Shown one piece after another: positions 7,228 to 13,803 of a DNA stretch of 25,886 nt. The DNA comes from JAFIEN01 sp051859505. GTDB taxonomy: Bacteria; Pseudomonadota; Alphaproteobacteria; Rhodobacterales; Rhodobacteraceae. The notes beneath the pieces are model-generated. The model saw nothing but the letters and a program-made list of their open reading frames with translations. It made no database searches and was not told the origin of the DNA. The stretch lies in contig JBHYFN010000052.1 in NCBI GenBank assembly GCA_051859505.1, positions 1 through 25,886 of the forward strand, in the 5' to 3' direction. The number at the start of each line of letters is the position of its first letter. Position 1 is the first letter of the stretch. The translations under genes were made by a program, and so were the position numbers.

Positions 7228-7982
7228 AGCAAGTCCCACAAAAGCCGCAGCGCCAGCAGCGTTGATGTCGTGACAAGCAGCGGCTTGATCACCCGCGCCC
7301 CGACGCGCAACGCCAGCCGGGCCCCCAGCGCGGCCCCTGCCATCTGGGCCATCCCCATCGCCAGCCCGGTCAGCCACCACGGCGCCGCGACTATGGCGAA
7401 GGCAAGGATGCCACCGATATTCGAGGCGAAGTTGACGAACTTGGTATGGGCCGTCGCCTTTAGGATGCCGAAACCGGCAAGGGCGACGAATCCCATCATG
7501 TAGAAGGCCCCCGCCCCCGGCCCCAACAGCCCGTCATAGAAGGCCACGAAGGGCACCAGCGTCACGGTGAAGACACCCGGCGGCAGGCGCATCGCGCGGT
7601 CAAGATCGTTCAGACCCGGCCGGAATGCGAAAAAGAGCGCGATGGCGATCAGCAGAGCCGGCAAGGCCCAGCGGACAAGATCGGCCGGAAGGCGCGCGGC
7701 AAGCAAGGCGCCCGCGGCAGCAGCCACCACCGCGACAAGACCCATCGGAACCTGAGCGCGCAGATCCACCTGCCCCGCCCGAGCATAGCTTGCCGCCGCG
7801 CTGCCGGCGCCGAAAAGCCCCTGCAGCTTGTTGGTGGCCAGCGCCGTGACCGGGTCCGCGCCCGCCAGCACGAGGGACGGGACGGTGATCAACCCTCCCC
7901 CGCCGGCGATGGCATCGATGAACCCCGCCACGAAGGCCGCAAGCAAAAGGAGGGCCAGCACCTCCATCGACACTTCCAGCAT
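7224..7982 (-). CDS. TSUP (TauE/SafE) family membrane transporter
   Basis: This 252-residue membrane protein has about eight hydrophobic helices and the TSUP signatures: FVAGFIDAIAGGGGLITVPSL near residues 17-37, TNKLQGLFGAGSAAASYAR, DGLLGPGAGAFYMMGFV in the second half, and KFVNFASNIGGILAF. TSUP members move sulfite, sulfoacetate, sulfonates or other small organosulfur anions; the substrate here is unknown. ATG at 7982 is taken as the start. A second in-frame ATG at 7967 has a better-spaced GGAAG and is equally possible. It converges on the asparaginase gene with a four-base overlap and is divergent from the RAMA-domain gene. Confidence 0.9.
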   Translation of the reverse strand: MLEVSMEVLALLLLAAFVAGFIDAIAGGGGLITVPSLVLAGADPVTALATNKLQGLFGAGSAAASYARAGQVDLRAQVPMGLVAVVAAAAGALLAARLPADLVRWALPALLIAIALFFAFRPGLNDLDRAMRLPPGVFTVTLVPFVAFYDGLLGPGAGAFYMMGFVALAGFGILKATAHTKFVNFASNIGGILAFAIVAAPWWLTGLAMGMAQMAGAALGARLALRVGARVIKPLLVTTSTLLALRLLWDLL

Positions 7983-8122
7983 GGCCGTTTCCCCCCAGGA
8001 CGGCCAGCATGGGGCTTGGCCGCATCGTCCTGCGGGATCTGCCGTCGGTCCGATCCGCTGTCAAAGCGAAAGCGTCTTCCGGTTTCGCCCCTTGATCTGC
8101 CCGCTACCGGCACTATTCCTTC

Positions 8123-8151
8123 TGGACATTGCTGTTTTCTATTGAGACTAT
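8123..8151 (+). promoter_or_regulatory. Candidate sigma70-type promoter for the RAMA-domain gene
   Basis: TGGACA (8123-8128; five of six matches to the -35 consensus) is followed after 17 bases by GACTAT (8146-8151; three of six). It lies in a clearly A/T-rich patch (8110-8165) of a GC-rich window, 30 to 60 bases before the ATG at 8182. The -10 match is poor, so this is only a candidate. Confidence 0.3.
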
Positions 8152-8181
8152 TTTTCCCACTATTTCACCCGGGAACCCGTC

Positions 8182-8598
8182 ATGCGAACCCTTGAAATCG
8201 ACTTCGACATTCATCGGTTGATCCAGCTGGAACGACGCAGCTTCGACGAGCCCGAACATGTCGCGCTCCGCCGGCTCCTGAAACTCGGCCCGCCTCCCGA
8301 GGACGAGGCCCCGCAAAAGGAGACATCCATGCGCCCCTGGTCAAAGGGCGGGGTGACGCTGCCTCATGGCACGGAATTGCGCATGGAATACAACGGGATC
8401 CTGCATATCGGCCGGATCGTGGATGGCATGTGGGAGGTTGAAGGCCACCGCGAGAAAAGTGCTTCGGGCGCCGCCAGCGCCGTGGCCCGTTCGCGCGATG
8501 GCGGCAAGGTCAACATCAACGGCAAGAGCTACTGGCACGTCCGCCGCCCCGGCGATACCGACTGGACGCCCTATGCCGACCTCAAGCGCAAACGATAG
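8182..8598 (+). CDS. Small protein: SeqA-like N-terminus plus RAMA domain
   Basis: This 138-residue protein has two parts. Residues 1-36 (MRTLEIDFDIHRLIQLERRS, then PEHVALRRLLKLG) look like the N-terminal ribbon-helix-helix oligomerisation segment of SeqA-type proteins: a beta strand, then a helix ending in LRRLL. Residues 54-136 look like a RAMA domain: LPHGTELRMEYNGILHIGRIVDG, a small-residue helix ASGAASAVARS, then GKVNINGKSYWHVRRPGDTDWTPYADLK. RAMA domains are found joined to restriction and DNA-methylation enzymes and are predicted to recognise modified DNA. A DNA-binding role is therefore inferred, not shown. A short acidic linker (PPPEDEAPQKETS) joins the parts. It stands alone on the plus strand next to a toxin-antitoxin pair. 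The family calls rest on pattern memory. Confidence 0.85.
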   Translation: MRTLEIDFDIHRLIQLERRSFDEPEHVALRRLLKLGPPPEDEAPQKETSMRPWSKGGVTLPHGTELRMEYNGILHIGRIVDGMWEVEGHREKSASGAASAVARSRDGGKVNINGKSYWHVRRPGDTDWTPYADLKRKR

Positions 8599-8606
8599 CG
8601 GCCCTC

Positions 8607-8640
8607 GGGCGACGGGCATAGCCACCTGAGCCTGTCGCCC
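8607..8640. terminator. Bidirectional hairpin between convergent genes
   Basis: GGGCGACGGG and CCTGTCGCCC form a 10-base stem with one G-T pair and a 14-base loop. It sits in the 53-base gap between the stops of the RAMA-domain gene (+) and the acetyltransferase (-). Position suggests a shared terminator; there is no T-run. Confidence 0.55.
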
Positions 8641-8651
8641 GCAGCAGCGAT

Positions 8652-9173
8652 TCAACCGGACGGGGGCTTGCCTTGCTCCGTTTGCTCCAGTCCGAAGGCG
8701 GGATGGTGGATCAACTCGCCTGCGGGTTCCGCCCCATCGAACGGCAGCGCCTGAAGCACCTCGGGCGGAAAGCCGGGCAATTCCAGCCCGGGGAAGGACC
8801 GAAAGCCGAACCGGCCATAGTATCGCGGGTTTCCGACAAGGGCTGCGCCCTTGAAGGCCGGGCGCAACAGGCGGATCGCCTCGACCATCAGCGCGCTGCC
8901 GATCCCCTTGCCGTGCCGCGAGGGCAGGACCGCAAGAGGGCCGATCAGGGCCCAGCCGGACACGGCGCCGACCCGCGCCCCTGACGCCGCAAGATAGCCG
9001 ACAGCCCCGCCCCCGTCCTCGGCCACGAGCGACAGGCTGAGGGCGCCCTCTGCCCTCAGCCTGTCGACGATCTGCGCCTCGGTCCCGGTGGCTTGCGCCA
9101 GAGTAAGCATCGCCGTGGTCACGATCGACCGGATGGCCGCTGCGTCGCTGTCGATTTCGCTTCGGATCAGCAT
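8652..9173 (-). CDS. GNAT acetyltransferase, YjhQ-like presumed antitoxin
   Basis: This is a 173-residue GNAT-fold protein. The acetyl-CoA loop is RHGKGIGSA (residues 86-94, R-x-x-G-x-G/A pattern) after the IGPLAVLPS strand. The acceptor-side block VGNPRYYGRFGF (113-124) is typical of YjhQ-like and related N-acetyltransferases. It starts one base after the stop of the yjhX-like toxin gene (TGA, C, ATG) with GGAGG inside the end of that gene, so the two must be made together. In E. coli the YjhX (TopAI) toxin is paired with YjhQ, a GNAT protein that acts as antitoxin. The same order here supports that role. Alone, the sequence would only justify 'N-acetyltransferase'. Both the acetyl-CoA loop and the fold look intact, so it may also be an active enzyme. 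Confidence 0.9.
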   Translation of the reverse strand: MLIRSEIDSDAAAIRSIVTTAMLTLAQATGTEAQIVDRLRAEGALSLSLVAEDGGGAVGYLAASGARVGAVSGWALIGPLAVLPSRHGKGIGSALMVEAIRLLRPAFKGAALVGNPRYYGRFGFRSFPGLELPGFPPEVLQALPFDGAEPAGELIHHPAFGLEQTEQGKPPSG

Positions 9174-9174
9174 G

Positions 9175-9438
9175 TCATCCTCCCTGATTGTCGAGTTGCG
9201 GGCGAACGGACAGGCGTCCGCGTCTCGAAATGCGATACGGACTGCCCGACCGCGATTCGATCAGCCGCTTGCGTCGCAACTTGTTGAAAACGGTCATGTC
9301 GAAATCGGAAAGGATCATCCCTTCACGCGTGACACAGGTGACCGTGGTGATCTTGCGACCGTCTTCCCGCTCGTGCAGGATTCGGCCACCCAGAGCCAGA
9401 ACGTGCAACGCACGTTGTTCGTTTCTCGAGATATTCAT
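9175..9438 (-). CDS. yjhX: YjhX/TopAI family toxin (UPF0386)
   Basis: This 87-residue protein, MNISRNEQRALHVLALGGRI onward, matches the YjhX/UPF0386 family over its full length. It has an N-terminal winged-helix-like part, TVTCVTREGMILSDFDMTVFNKLRRKRLIESR in the middle, and GSPYRISRRGRLSVRPQLDNQ at the end. In E. coli this protein (TopAI) binds and inhibits DNA topoisomerase I and is neutralised by YjhQ. The ATG at 9438 is preferred because it gives the family N-terminus; the longer alternative would begin at TTG (9453). It is followed after one base by the GNAT gene. The upstream 270 bases contain a 29-codon ORF and two strong hairpins, so expression may be controlled by its leader. Confidence 0.9.
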   Translation of the reverse strand: MNISRNEQRALHVLALGGRILHEREDGRKITTVTCVTREGMILSDFDMTVFNKLRRKRLIESRSGSPYRISRRGRLSVRPQLDNQGG

Positions 9439-9507
9439 GGGGGTCTCGTGCAAAATACGTGAAAAAGGCCCGGGCGCATTCGCGTCCGGTGGCTTTCGGC
9501 TTCACGT

Positions 9508-9530
9508 GGCTCTCCGACACTCGGAGAGCC
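9508..9530 (-). promoter_or_regulatory. Leader hairpin upstream of yjhX
   Basis: GGCTCTCCGA-CAC-TCGGAGAGCC is a perfect 10-base stem with a three-base loop, 70 to 92 bases before the yjhX ATG. On the minus strand it begins three bases after the TAA of the candidate upstream ORF (9534-9623). That order (short ORF, hairpin, regulated gene) is what attenuation or translation-coupled leaders look like. No T-run follows on the minus strand. Confidence 0.5.
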
Positions 9531-9533
9531 GCT

Positions 9534-9623
9534 TTACACAAGCTCTGACATCCAGTCTCCATCGATCAAGGGACGGCCTTGGCCGCCCCTTGATCGATGG
9601 AGATAAGCAAGGCGCTGCATCAT
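9534..9623 (-). CDS. Candidate 29-codon upstream ORF in the yjhX leader
   Basis: On the minus strand, ATGATG at 9623 opens 29 codons ending in TAA at 9536-9534. It has a weak G-rich ribosome site (GGGGG, six bases upstream). The ORF reads straight through the 48-base hairpin at 9556-9603, so ribosomes on it would melt that structure, and it stops just before the hairpin at 9508-9530. E. coli topAI is reported to be controlled by an antibiotic-sensing upstream ORF, which makes this arrangement suggestive. ORFs of this length arise by chance in GC-rich DNA, so this is a hypothesis. Confidence 0.25.
   Translation of the reverse strand: MMQRLAYLHRSRGGQGRPLIDGDWMSELV
9556..9603. repeat. 48-base near-perfect inverted repeat
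   Basis: The 16-base arm CTCCATCGATCAAGGG (9557-9572) pairs perfectly with 9587-9602, plus an outer T-A pair. Inside, after one A/C mismatch, CGGCC-TT-GGCCG continues the symmetry, so nearly the whole element is self-complementary. It is about 105 to 155 bases past the serB stop and upstream of yjhX on the same strand. It lacks a T-run, so a standard intrinsic terminator is unlikely. It may end the serB transcript, form part of the yjhX leader, or be the remnant of a small mobile palindrome. Confidence 0.8.
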
Positions 9624-9708
9624 CTCAAGCCCCCAGCGCGCACCGCCGGGCCCGGGCTTCACGACAGATCAAACCCCGGGAAACCAAAGGATTGGTCCAT
9701 GCGCAGAC

Positions 9709-10584
9709 CTAGCTGACGAATTCGGCCCGCGCATAGCCCTGCAGGAACAGGAGCGCCGACAGATCGCCGTGGTTGATGCGCACCTCGCATTGCGCGGCGA
9801 CCACCGGCTTGGCATGCAGCGCCGCCCCGGTGCCCGCCCGCGCCAGCATCCCCAGATCGTTCGCTCCATCGCCCACGGCCAGCACATCCCCGGCCCCGAT
9901 CCCAAGCCGGGCGGTGATCTCTTCCAGCGCCGTCACCTTGGCCTCGCGGCCCAGAATCGGACGGGCGACCGCGCCGGTCAGCAGGTCGTCCTCGATAACC
10001 AGCGTATTCGCGCGATGTTCGTGAAAGCCCAGCGCCGCCGCGACCCGTTCGGTGAAGGCCGTGAACCCGCCCGAAACCAGCGCGGCATGGCCACCATGGG
10101 CCTTCATCGTCGCGACCAGCTCGTATCCCCCCGGCATATAGCTGATGCGTTCATCCAGCACATGGTCGATCATCGCCGCAGGCAGCCCCTTCAGAAGCGC
10201 CACCCGTTCGATCAGCGCCCCTTCGAAATCCAGCTCGCCATTCATCGCGCGTGCCGTGATCGCCGAGACCTGTTCGCCCACGCCCGCCACGAAGGCCAGC
10301 TCGTCGATGCATTCCTGCCGGATCATCGTGCTGTCCATATCGGCCAGCAGCATCCGCTTGCGCCGCCCTTCCTCGGGCTGGACGATCAGGTCGACGGCCG
10401 TGTTCTGCAGATCCTCCCAGACCTGCCAGCGGTTGTCCGGCAGCGCAGGCACGGAAAACTCCGCCGCTTCACCGACGGAAAGCCAGCGGATGCCTTCCCC
10501 GCCCCAGGCGTTGCGCAGGGCCTCGACAAGGGCTGCGTCAAGGCTGCGTTCCGCGGGATTGCAGAGAAGCGTTGCAACGAACAT
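9709..10584 (-). CDS. serB: Phosphoserine phosphatase
   Basis: This 291-residue cytoplasmic HAD-family enzyme performs the last step of serine synthesis, phosphoserine to serine. HAD motif I is ADMDSTMI with Asp82 and Asp84, followed by QECIDELA. The cap has TARAMNGELDFEGALIERVALLKGL. Motif II serine is in ALVSGGFTAF, and motif III/IV is GREAKVTALEEI with GDGANDLGMLARAGTGAAL. The N-terminal 75 residues form the regulatory-type domain typical of alphaproteobacterial SerB. MFVATLLCNP at 10584 is taken as the start because it fits the family N-terminus and has GAGG upstream. An in-frame ATG at 10641 would add 19 residues. It is divergent from serC-serA, so all three serine-specific steps lie together. 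Confidence 0.95.
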   Translation of the reverse strand: MFVATLLCNPAERSLDAALVEALRNAWGGEGIRWLSVGEAAEFSVPALPDNRWQVWEDLQNTAVDLIVQPEEGRRKRMLLADMDSTMIRQECIDELAFVAGVGEQVSAITARAMNGELDFEGALIERVALLKGLPAAMIDHVLDERISYMPGGYELVATMKAHGGHAALVSGGFTAFTERVAAALGFHEHRANTLVIEDDLLTGAVARPILGREAKVTALEEITARLGIGAGDVLAVGDGANDLGMLARAGTGAALHAKPVVAAQCEVRINHGDLSALLFLQGYARAEFVS

Positions 10585-10657
10585 CGGGCCTCGAACCAAT
10601 TGCGACGCCCCATGCGGCGACGGGCCGAGAGGTAGCGACATTTTCGACCTTGCGAAA

Positions 10658-10733
10658 GCCCGGCAGCGGGCCTAGGCGTGACGGCGGGACACGCCCCCCC
10701 AACGGGGCGCGCTTATCTGGAAGGGTAGCACCG
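10658..10733 (+). promoter_or_regulatory. Candidate serC leader RNA
   Basis: The 5' region of serC can form GCCCG-GCAG-CGGGC (10658-10671), then GGCGTG / CACGCC (10675-10680 with 10690-10695). An alternative is CGCCCC / GGGGCG (10692-10697 with 10704-10709), which excludes the second stem. A short GCT/AGC stem (10711-10713, 10727-10729) encloses the serC ribosome site GGAAGGG. A conserved 'serC leader' whose last stem overlaps the ribosome site is known upstream of serC-serA in alphaproteobacteria. Position and stem layout fit, but I could not test the covariance model. Confidence 0.4.
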
Positions 10734-11888
10734 ATGGCACTCAAGACCCCGGCAACGCGGCCGGCAAATCCGCGTTTTTCCTCCGGCCCCTGCGCCAAAC
10801 CCCCGACATGGACGCTTCAAGCGCTGACCGATGCCCCGCTGGGCCGGTCGCATCGTGCGGGCGTTGGCAAGGCAAAGCTGGCCGAGGCGATCGACCTCAC
10901 CGCCAATATCCTTGGCGTACCCGAAGGCTACCGCGTCGGGATCGTGCCCGCCTCGGATACCGGCGCAGTCGAGATGGCGATGTGGTCGCTTCTGGGCGAA
11001 CGGCCGGTCGAGATGGTGGCCTGGGAAAGCTTCGGCGAAGGCTGGGTGACGGATGCGGTCAAGCAGCTCAAACTCGACGCGCGGGTGCACCGGGCCGATT
11101 ACGGCCGGATCGTCGACATGGCGACGCTCGACTACGACCGCGACGTGGTCTTCACTTGGAACGGCACGACAAGCGGCGTGCGGGTGCCGGATGGCAGCGT
11201 GATCCCGACGGGTCGCAAGGGCCTGACGATCTGCGACGCGACCTCGGCCGCCTTCGCGCAGGAGCTGCCCTGGGAGAGGCTCGATGTGACGACCTTCTCC
11301 TGGCAGAAGGTGATGGGCGGCGAGGCGGCGCACGGGATGCTGATCCTGTCCCCCCGCGCGGTCGAGCGGCTGGAAAGCTACACGCCGCCCTGGCCGTTGC
11401 CGAAGATCTTTCGCCTGACGTCGAAGGGCAAGCTGATCGAGGGCATCTTCAAGGGCGAGACGATCAACACCCCTTCGATGCTGGCGGTCGAGGATTACCT
11501 TGTCGCGCTGCACTGGGGCCAGTCCATCGGCGGCCTGCCGGCGCTGAGGGCGCGGGCGGATGCGAATGCACAGGCCGTCTGGGATTTCTGCGACGCGCGC
11601 GACTGGATCGACAACCTGGCCGAGGATCCGGCGACGCGGTCGAACACCAGCGTCTGCCTGAAATTCACCGATCCCCGGATCAAGGACGGGGCTGGCTTTG
11701 CCAAGGCCGTTGCGAAGCGGCTCGAGGCCGAGGGCGCGGCCCTGGACATCGGCGCCTATCGCGACGCGCCGCCGGGGTTGCGCATCTGGTGCGGGGCCAC
11801 GGTGGAACTGGCCGATGTGCAGGCGATGCTGGACTGGCTCGACTGGGCGTTTCAGGTCGAGATCGCCTCACTCTCCGCCCCGGGCTGA
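10734..11888 (+). CDS. serC: Phosphoserine aminotransferase, Methanosarcina type
   Basis: This 384-residue PLP enzyme converts 3-phosphohydroxypyruvate and glutamate to phosphoserine and 2-oxoglutarate. The N-terminus NPRFSSGPCAKPP and the LGRSHRAGVGKAKL block are typical of the Methanosarcina-type SerC used by alphaproteobacteria. The PLP lysine is Lys192 in FSWQKVMGGEAAHG, and the ICDATSAAF segment holds the aspartate that contacts the cofactor ring. KGETINTPSMLAVEDYL is the third conserved block. The ATG at 10734 follows GGAAGGG by eight bases. It heads a serC-serA pair, with an unusual 236-base spacer before serA, and may be controlled by the leader upstream. Confidence 0.96.
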   Translation: MALKTPATRPANPRFSSGPCAKPPTWTLQALTDAPLGRSHRAGVGKAKLAEAIDLTANILGVPEGYRVGIVPASDTGAVEMAMWSLLGERPVEMVAWESFGEGWVTDAVKQLKLDARVHRADYGRIVDMATLDYDRDVVFTWNGTTSGVRVPDGSVIPTGRKGLTICDATSAAFAQELPWERLDVTTFSWQKVMGGEAAHGMLILSPRAVERLESYTPPWPLPKIFRLTSKGKLIEGIFKGETINTPSMLAVEDYLVALHWGQSIGGLPALRARADANAQAVWDFCDARDWIDNLAEDPATRSNTSVCLKFTDPRIKDGAGFAKAVAKRLEAEGAALDIGAYRDAPPGLRIWCGATVELADVQAMLDWLDWAFQVEIASLSAPG

Positions 11889-11889
11889 T

Positions 11890-12069
11890 GGGGGCGTGGG
11901 CTGCGCCCACCCTACCGGGGGGCCGGTGGGGGGGGGGCGCCCACCCCGCCCGGCCCGTATTTACCCAGGAGGGGGGGCGCCCCCCATCCGGGGGGGGGGT
12001 GGGGGGGGCGCAGCCCAGGGGTCCCGACAGTTGTTTCCCTCGTTGGGTGGGCGCAGCCCACGCGCCCCC
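11890..12069. repeat. Inverted hairpin pair and long G-tracts between serC and serA
   Basis: The 23-base left arm (11890-11912) and the 25-base right arm (12045-12069) are reverse complements apart from a two-base insertion. Each arm is itself a hairpin, GTGGGC-TGC-GCCCAC and GTGGGC-GCA-GCCCAC. Between them are G-runs of 6 (11917-11922), 10 (11928-11937), 7 (11971-11977), 10 (11990-11999) and 8 (12001-12008), enough for several G-quadruplexes on the coding strand. An additional GGGCGCAGCCC unit lies at 12006-12016. The region resembles the GC-rich intergenic palindromes common in Rhodobacteraceae (my impression). It separates two genes of one pathway and may tune serA relative to serC. Runs this long are also prone to sequencing error. 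Confidence 0.75.
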
Positions 12070-12124
12070 CGCCCCTCAACCGGGCGGTCTCTCCGCCTCC
12101 ACGAAGTCACAACGGAACATGCCA

Positions 12125-13720
12125 ATGCCCCCCAAGGTTCTCATCTCCGACGCCCTCTCCGACGCCGCCGTCCAGATCTTCCGCGACCGCGGGATCGAGG
12201 TCGATTTCCAGCCCGCCCTCGGCAAGGACAAGGACCGACTCCTCCAGATCATCCGCGACTATGACGGCCTCGCCATCCGCTCGGCCACCAAGGCGACCGA
12301 AAAGCTCATCAGTGCGGCCACCAACCTCAAGGTCATCGGCCGGGCCGGGATCGGGGTCGACAATGTCGACATCCCCGCCGCCTCGAAAAAGGGGATCATC
12401 GTGATGAACACCCCCTTCGGCAACTCGATCACCACCGCCGAACATGCCGTCGCCATGATGCTGGCCACCGCGCGCCAGATCCCCGAGGCCAATGCCTCGA
12501 CCCATGCCGGCAAATGGGAGAAGTCCCGCTTCATGGGTGTCGAACTGACCGGCAAGACGCTGGGCGTGATCGGCGCGGGCAATATCGGGTCCATCGTCAT
12601 CGACCGGGCGCTGGGCCTGAAGATGAAGGTCGTGGCCTATGATCCCTACCTCTCCGAGGAGCGCGCGCTCGAGATCGGGGCCGAGAAGGTGGATCTCGAC
12701 ACGCTCTTCGCTCGGGCCGATTTCATCACGTTGCACGTGCCGCTGACCGACCAGACCCGCAACATCCTGTCGGCCGAGGCCATCGCGAAGCTGAAACCCG
12801 GGGTGCGCATCGTCAACTGCGCCCGCGGCGGGCTGGTGGATGAGGCGGCCCTGGCCGAGGCGCTGAAATCCGGCCATGTCGCCGGCGCGGCCTTCGACGT
12901 CTTTGCCGTGGAGCCTGCAACCGACAGCCCGCTCTTCAACCTGCCGGGTGTCGTCGTCACCCCGCATCTGGGCGCCTCGACCACCGAGGCGCAAGAGAAT
13001 GTGGCGCTGCAGGTGGCCGAGCAGATGGCCGACTACCTGCTGACCGGGGCCGTGTCGAACGCGCTCAACATGCCCTCCGTCACGGCGGAAGAGGCGCGCG
13101 TCATGGGGCCCTGGATCAAGCTCGCCGGGCATCTGGGCAATTTCGTGGGCCAGATGACCGACGAACCCATCGCGGCGATCAACATCCTGTACGACGGTGT
13201 CGCCAGCACGATGAACGCAGCCGCGCTGAATTGCGCCGTGATCGCGGGCATCCTGCGGCGGGCGAACCCGGATGTGAACATGGTGAGCGCGCCTGTCATC
13301 GCGAAGGAGCGGGGGATCCAGATCTCGACCACGCGGCAGGACCAGACCGGCATGTTCGAGGGCTATGTGAAGGTCACGGTGGTGACGGGTGTGCGCGAAC
13401 GCTCGGTCGCGGGGACGGTGTTCTCCGACGGCAAGCCCCGCTTCATCCAGATCAAGGGCATCAATGTCGATGCCGAGATCGGGGCGAACATGGTCTACAC
13501 GACCAACGAGGACGTGCCGGGCATCATCGGCGCGCTGGGCCAGACCATGGGCGAAAACGGCGTCAACATCGCCAACTTCACCCTTGGCCGCTCGACCCGC
13601 GGGGGCGAGGCGATCGCGATGCTCTATGTCGACGATCCGGTGCCCGAGACGGTGCTCGACAAGCTGCGGGCGACCGGCATGTTCACCCAGGTCAAGGCGC
13701 TGAGCTTCGACATGGCCTGA
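12125..13720 (+). CDS. serA: D-3-phosphoglycerate dehydrogenase
   Basis: This 531-residue long-form (type I) enzyme oxidises 3-phosphoglycerate with NAD, the entry step of serine synthesis. The Rossmann motif is GVIGAGNIG (Gly150-x-Gly152-x-x-Gly155), with Asp173 in AYDPYL binding the NAD ribose. Catalytic residues are Arg234 (NCARGGLVDE), Glu263 (DVFAVEP) and His281 (TPHLGAST). Residues from about 320 to 450 form the allosteric substrate-binding domain, and 455-531 a C-terminal ACT domain (DVPGIIGALGQTMGENGVNIANF) that may bind serine. The ATG at 12125 is chosen because GGA at 12114-12116 is eight bases upstream. The in-frame ATG at 12119 would sit only two bases from it. The reading frame stays open far upstream, but that part overlaps serC and is not coding. 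Confidence 0.96.
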   Translation: MPPKVLISDALSDAAVQIFRDRGIEVDFQPALGKDKDRLLQIIRDYDGLAIRSATKATEKLISAATNLKVIGRAGIGVDNVDIPAASKKGIIVMNTPFGNSITTAEHAVAMMLATARQIPEANASTHAGKWEKSRFMGVELTGKTLGVIGAGNIGSIVIDRALGLKMKVVAYDPYLSEERALEIGAEKVDLDTLFARADFITLHVPLTDQTRNILSAEAIAKLKPGVRIVNCARGGLVDEAALAEALKSGHVAGAAFDVFAVEPATDSPLFNLPGVVVTPHLGASTTEAQENVALQVAEQMADYLLTGAVSNALNMPSVTAEEARVMGPWIKLAGHLGNFVGQMTDEPIAAINILYDGVASTMNAAALNCAVIAGILRRANPDVNMVSAPVIAKERGIQISTTRQDQTGMFEGYVKVTVVTGVRERSVAGTVFSDGKPRFIQIKGINVDAEIGANMVYTTNEDVPGIIGALGQTMGENGVNIANFTLGRSTRGGEAIAMLYVDDPVPETVLDKLRATGMFTQVKALSFDMA

Positions 13721-13803
13721 CACGGGCGGCCAGCGGGCCAGGCGTGGCGCCGGGACGGGAGGTATCTCTTGCGCCCGGCGGCGCGAGAGGCCATCCCGGC
13801 CGG

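Noticed and set aside
9659..9700. 13-codon ORF (MDQSFGFPGFDLS) just after serB as a possible leader peptide
   Set aside because: It has no ribosome site, is too close to the serB stop and is far from yjhX. The 29-codon ORF is the better leader candidate.
10808..12124. Frame of serA open for more than 430 codons upstream, suggesting a 970-residue fusion protein
   Set aside because: The upstream part lies in another frame of serC, has low-complexity Arg/Gly/Pro content and crosses the G-tract spacer. SerA begins normally at 12125.
11889..12124. Insertion-sequence remnant bounded by inverted repeats
   Set aside because: There are no transposase fragments, no target duplication that I can see, and the arms are self-palindromic. 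A REP-like intergenic element fits better.
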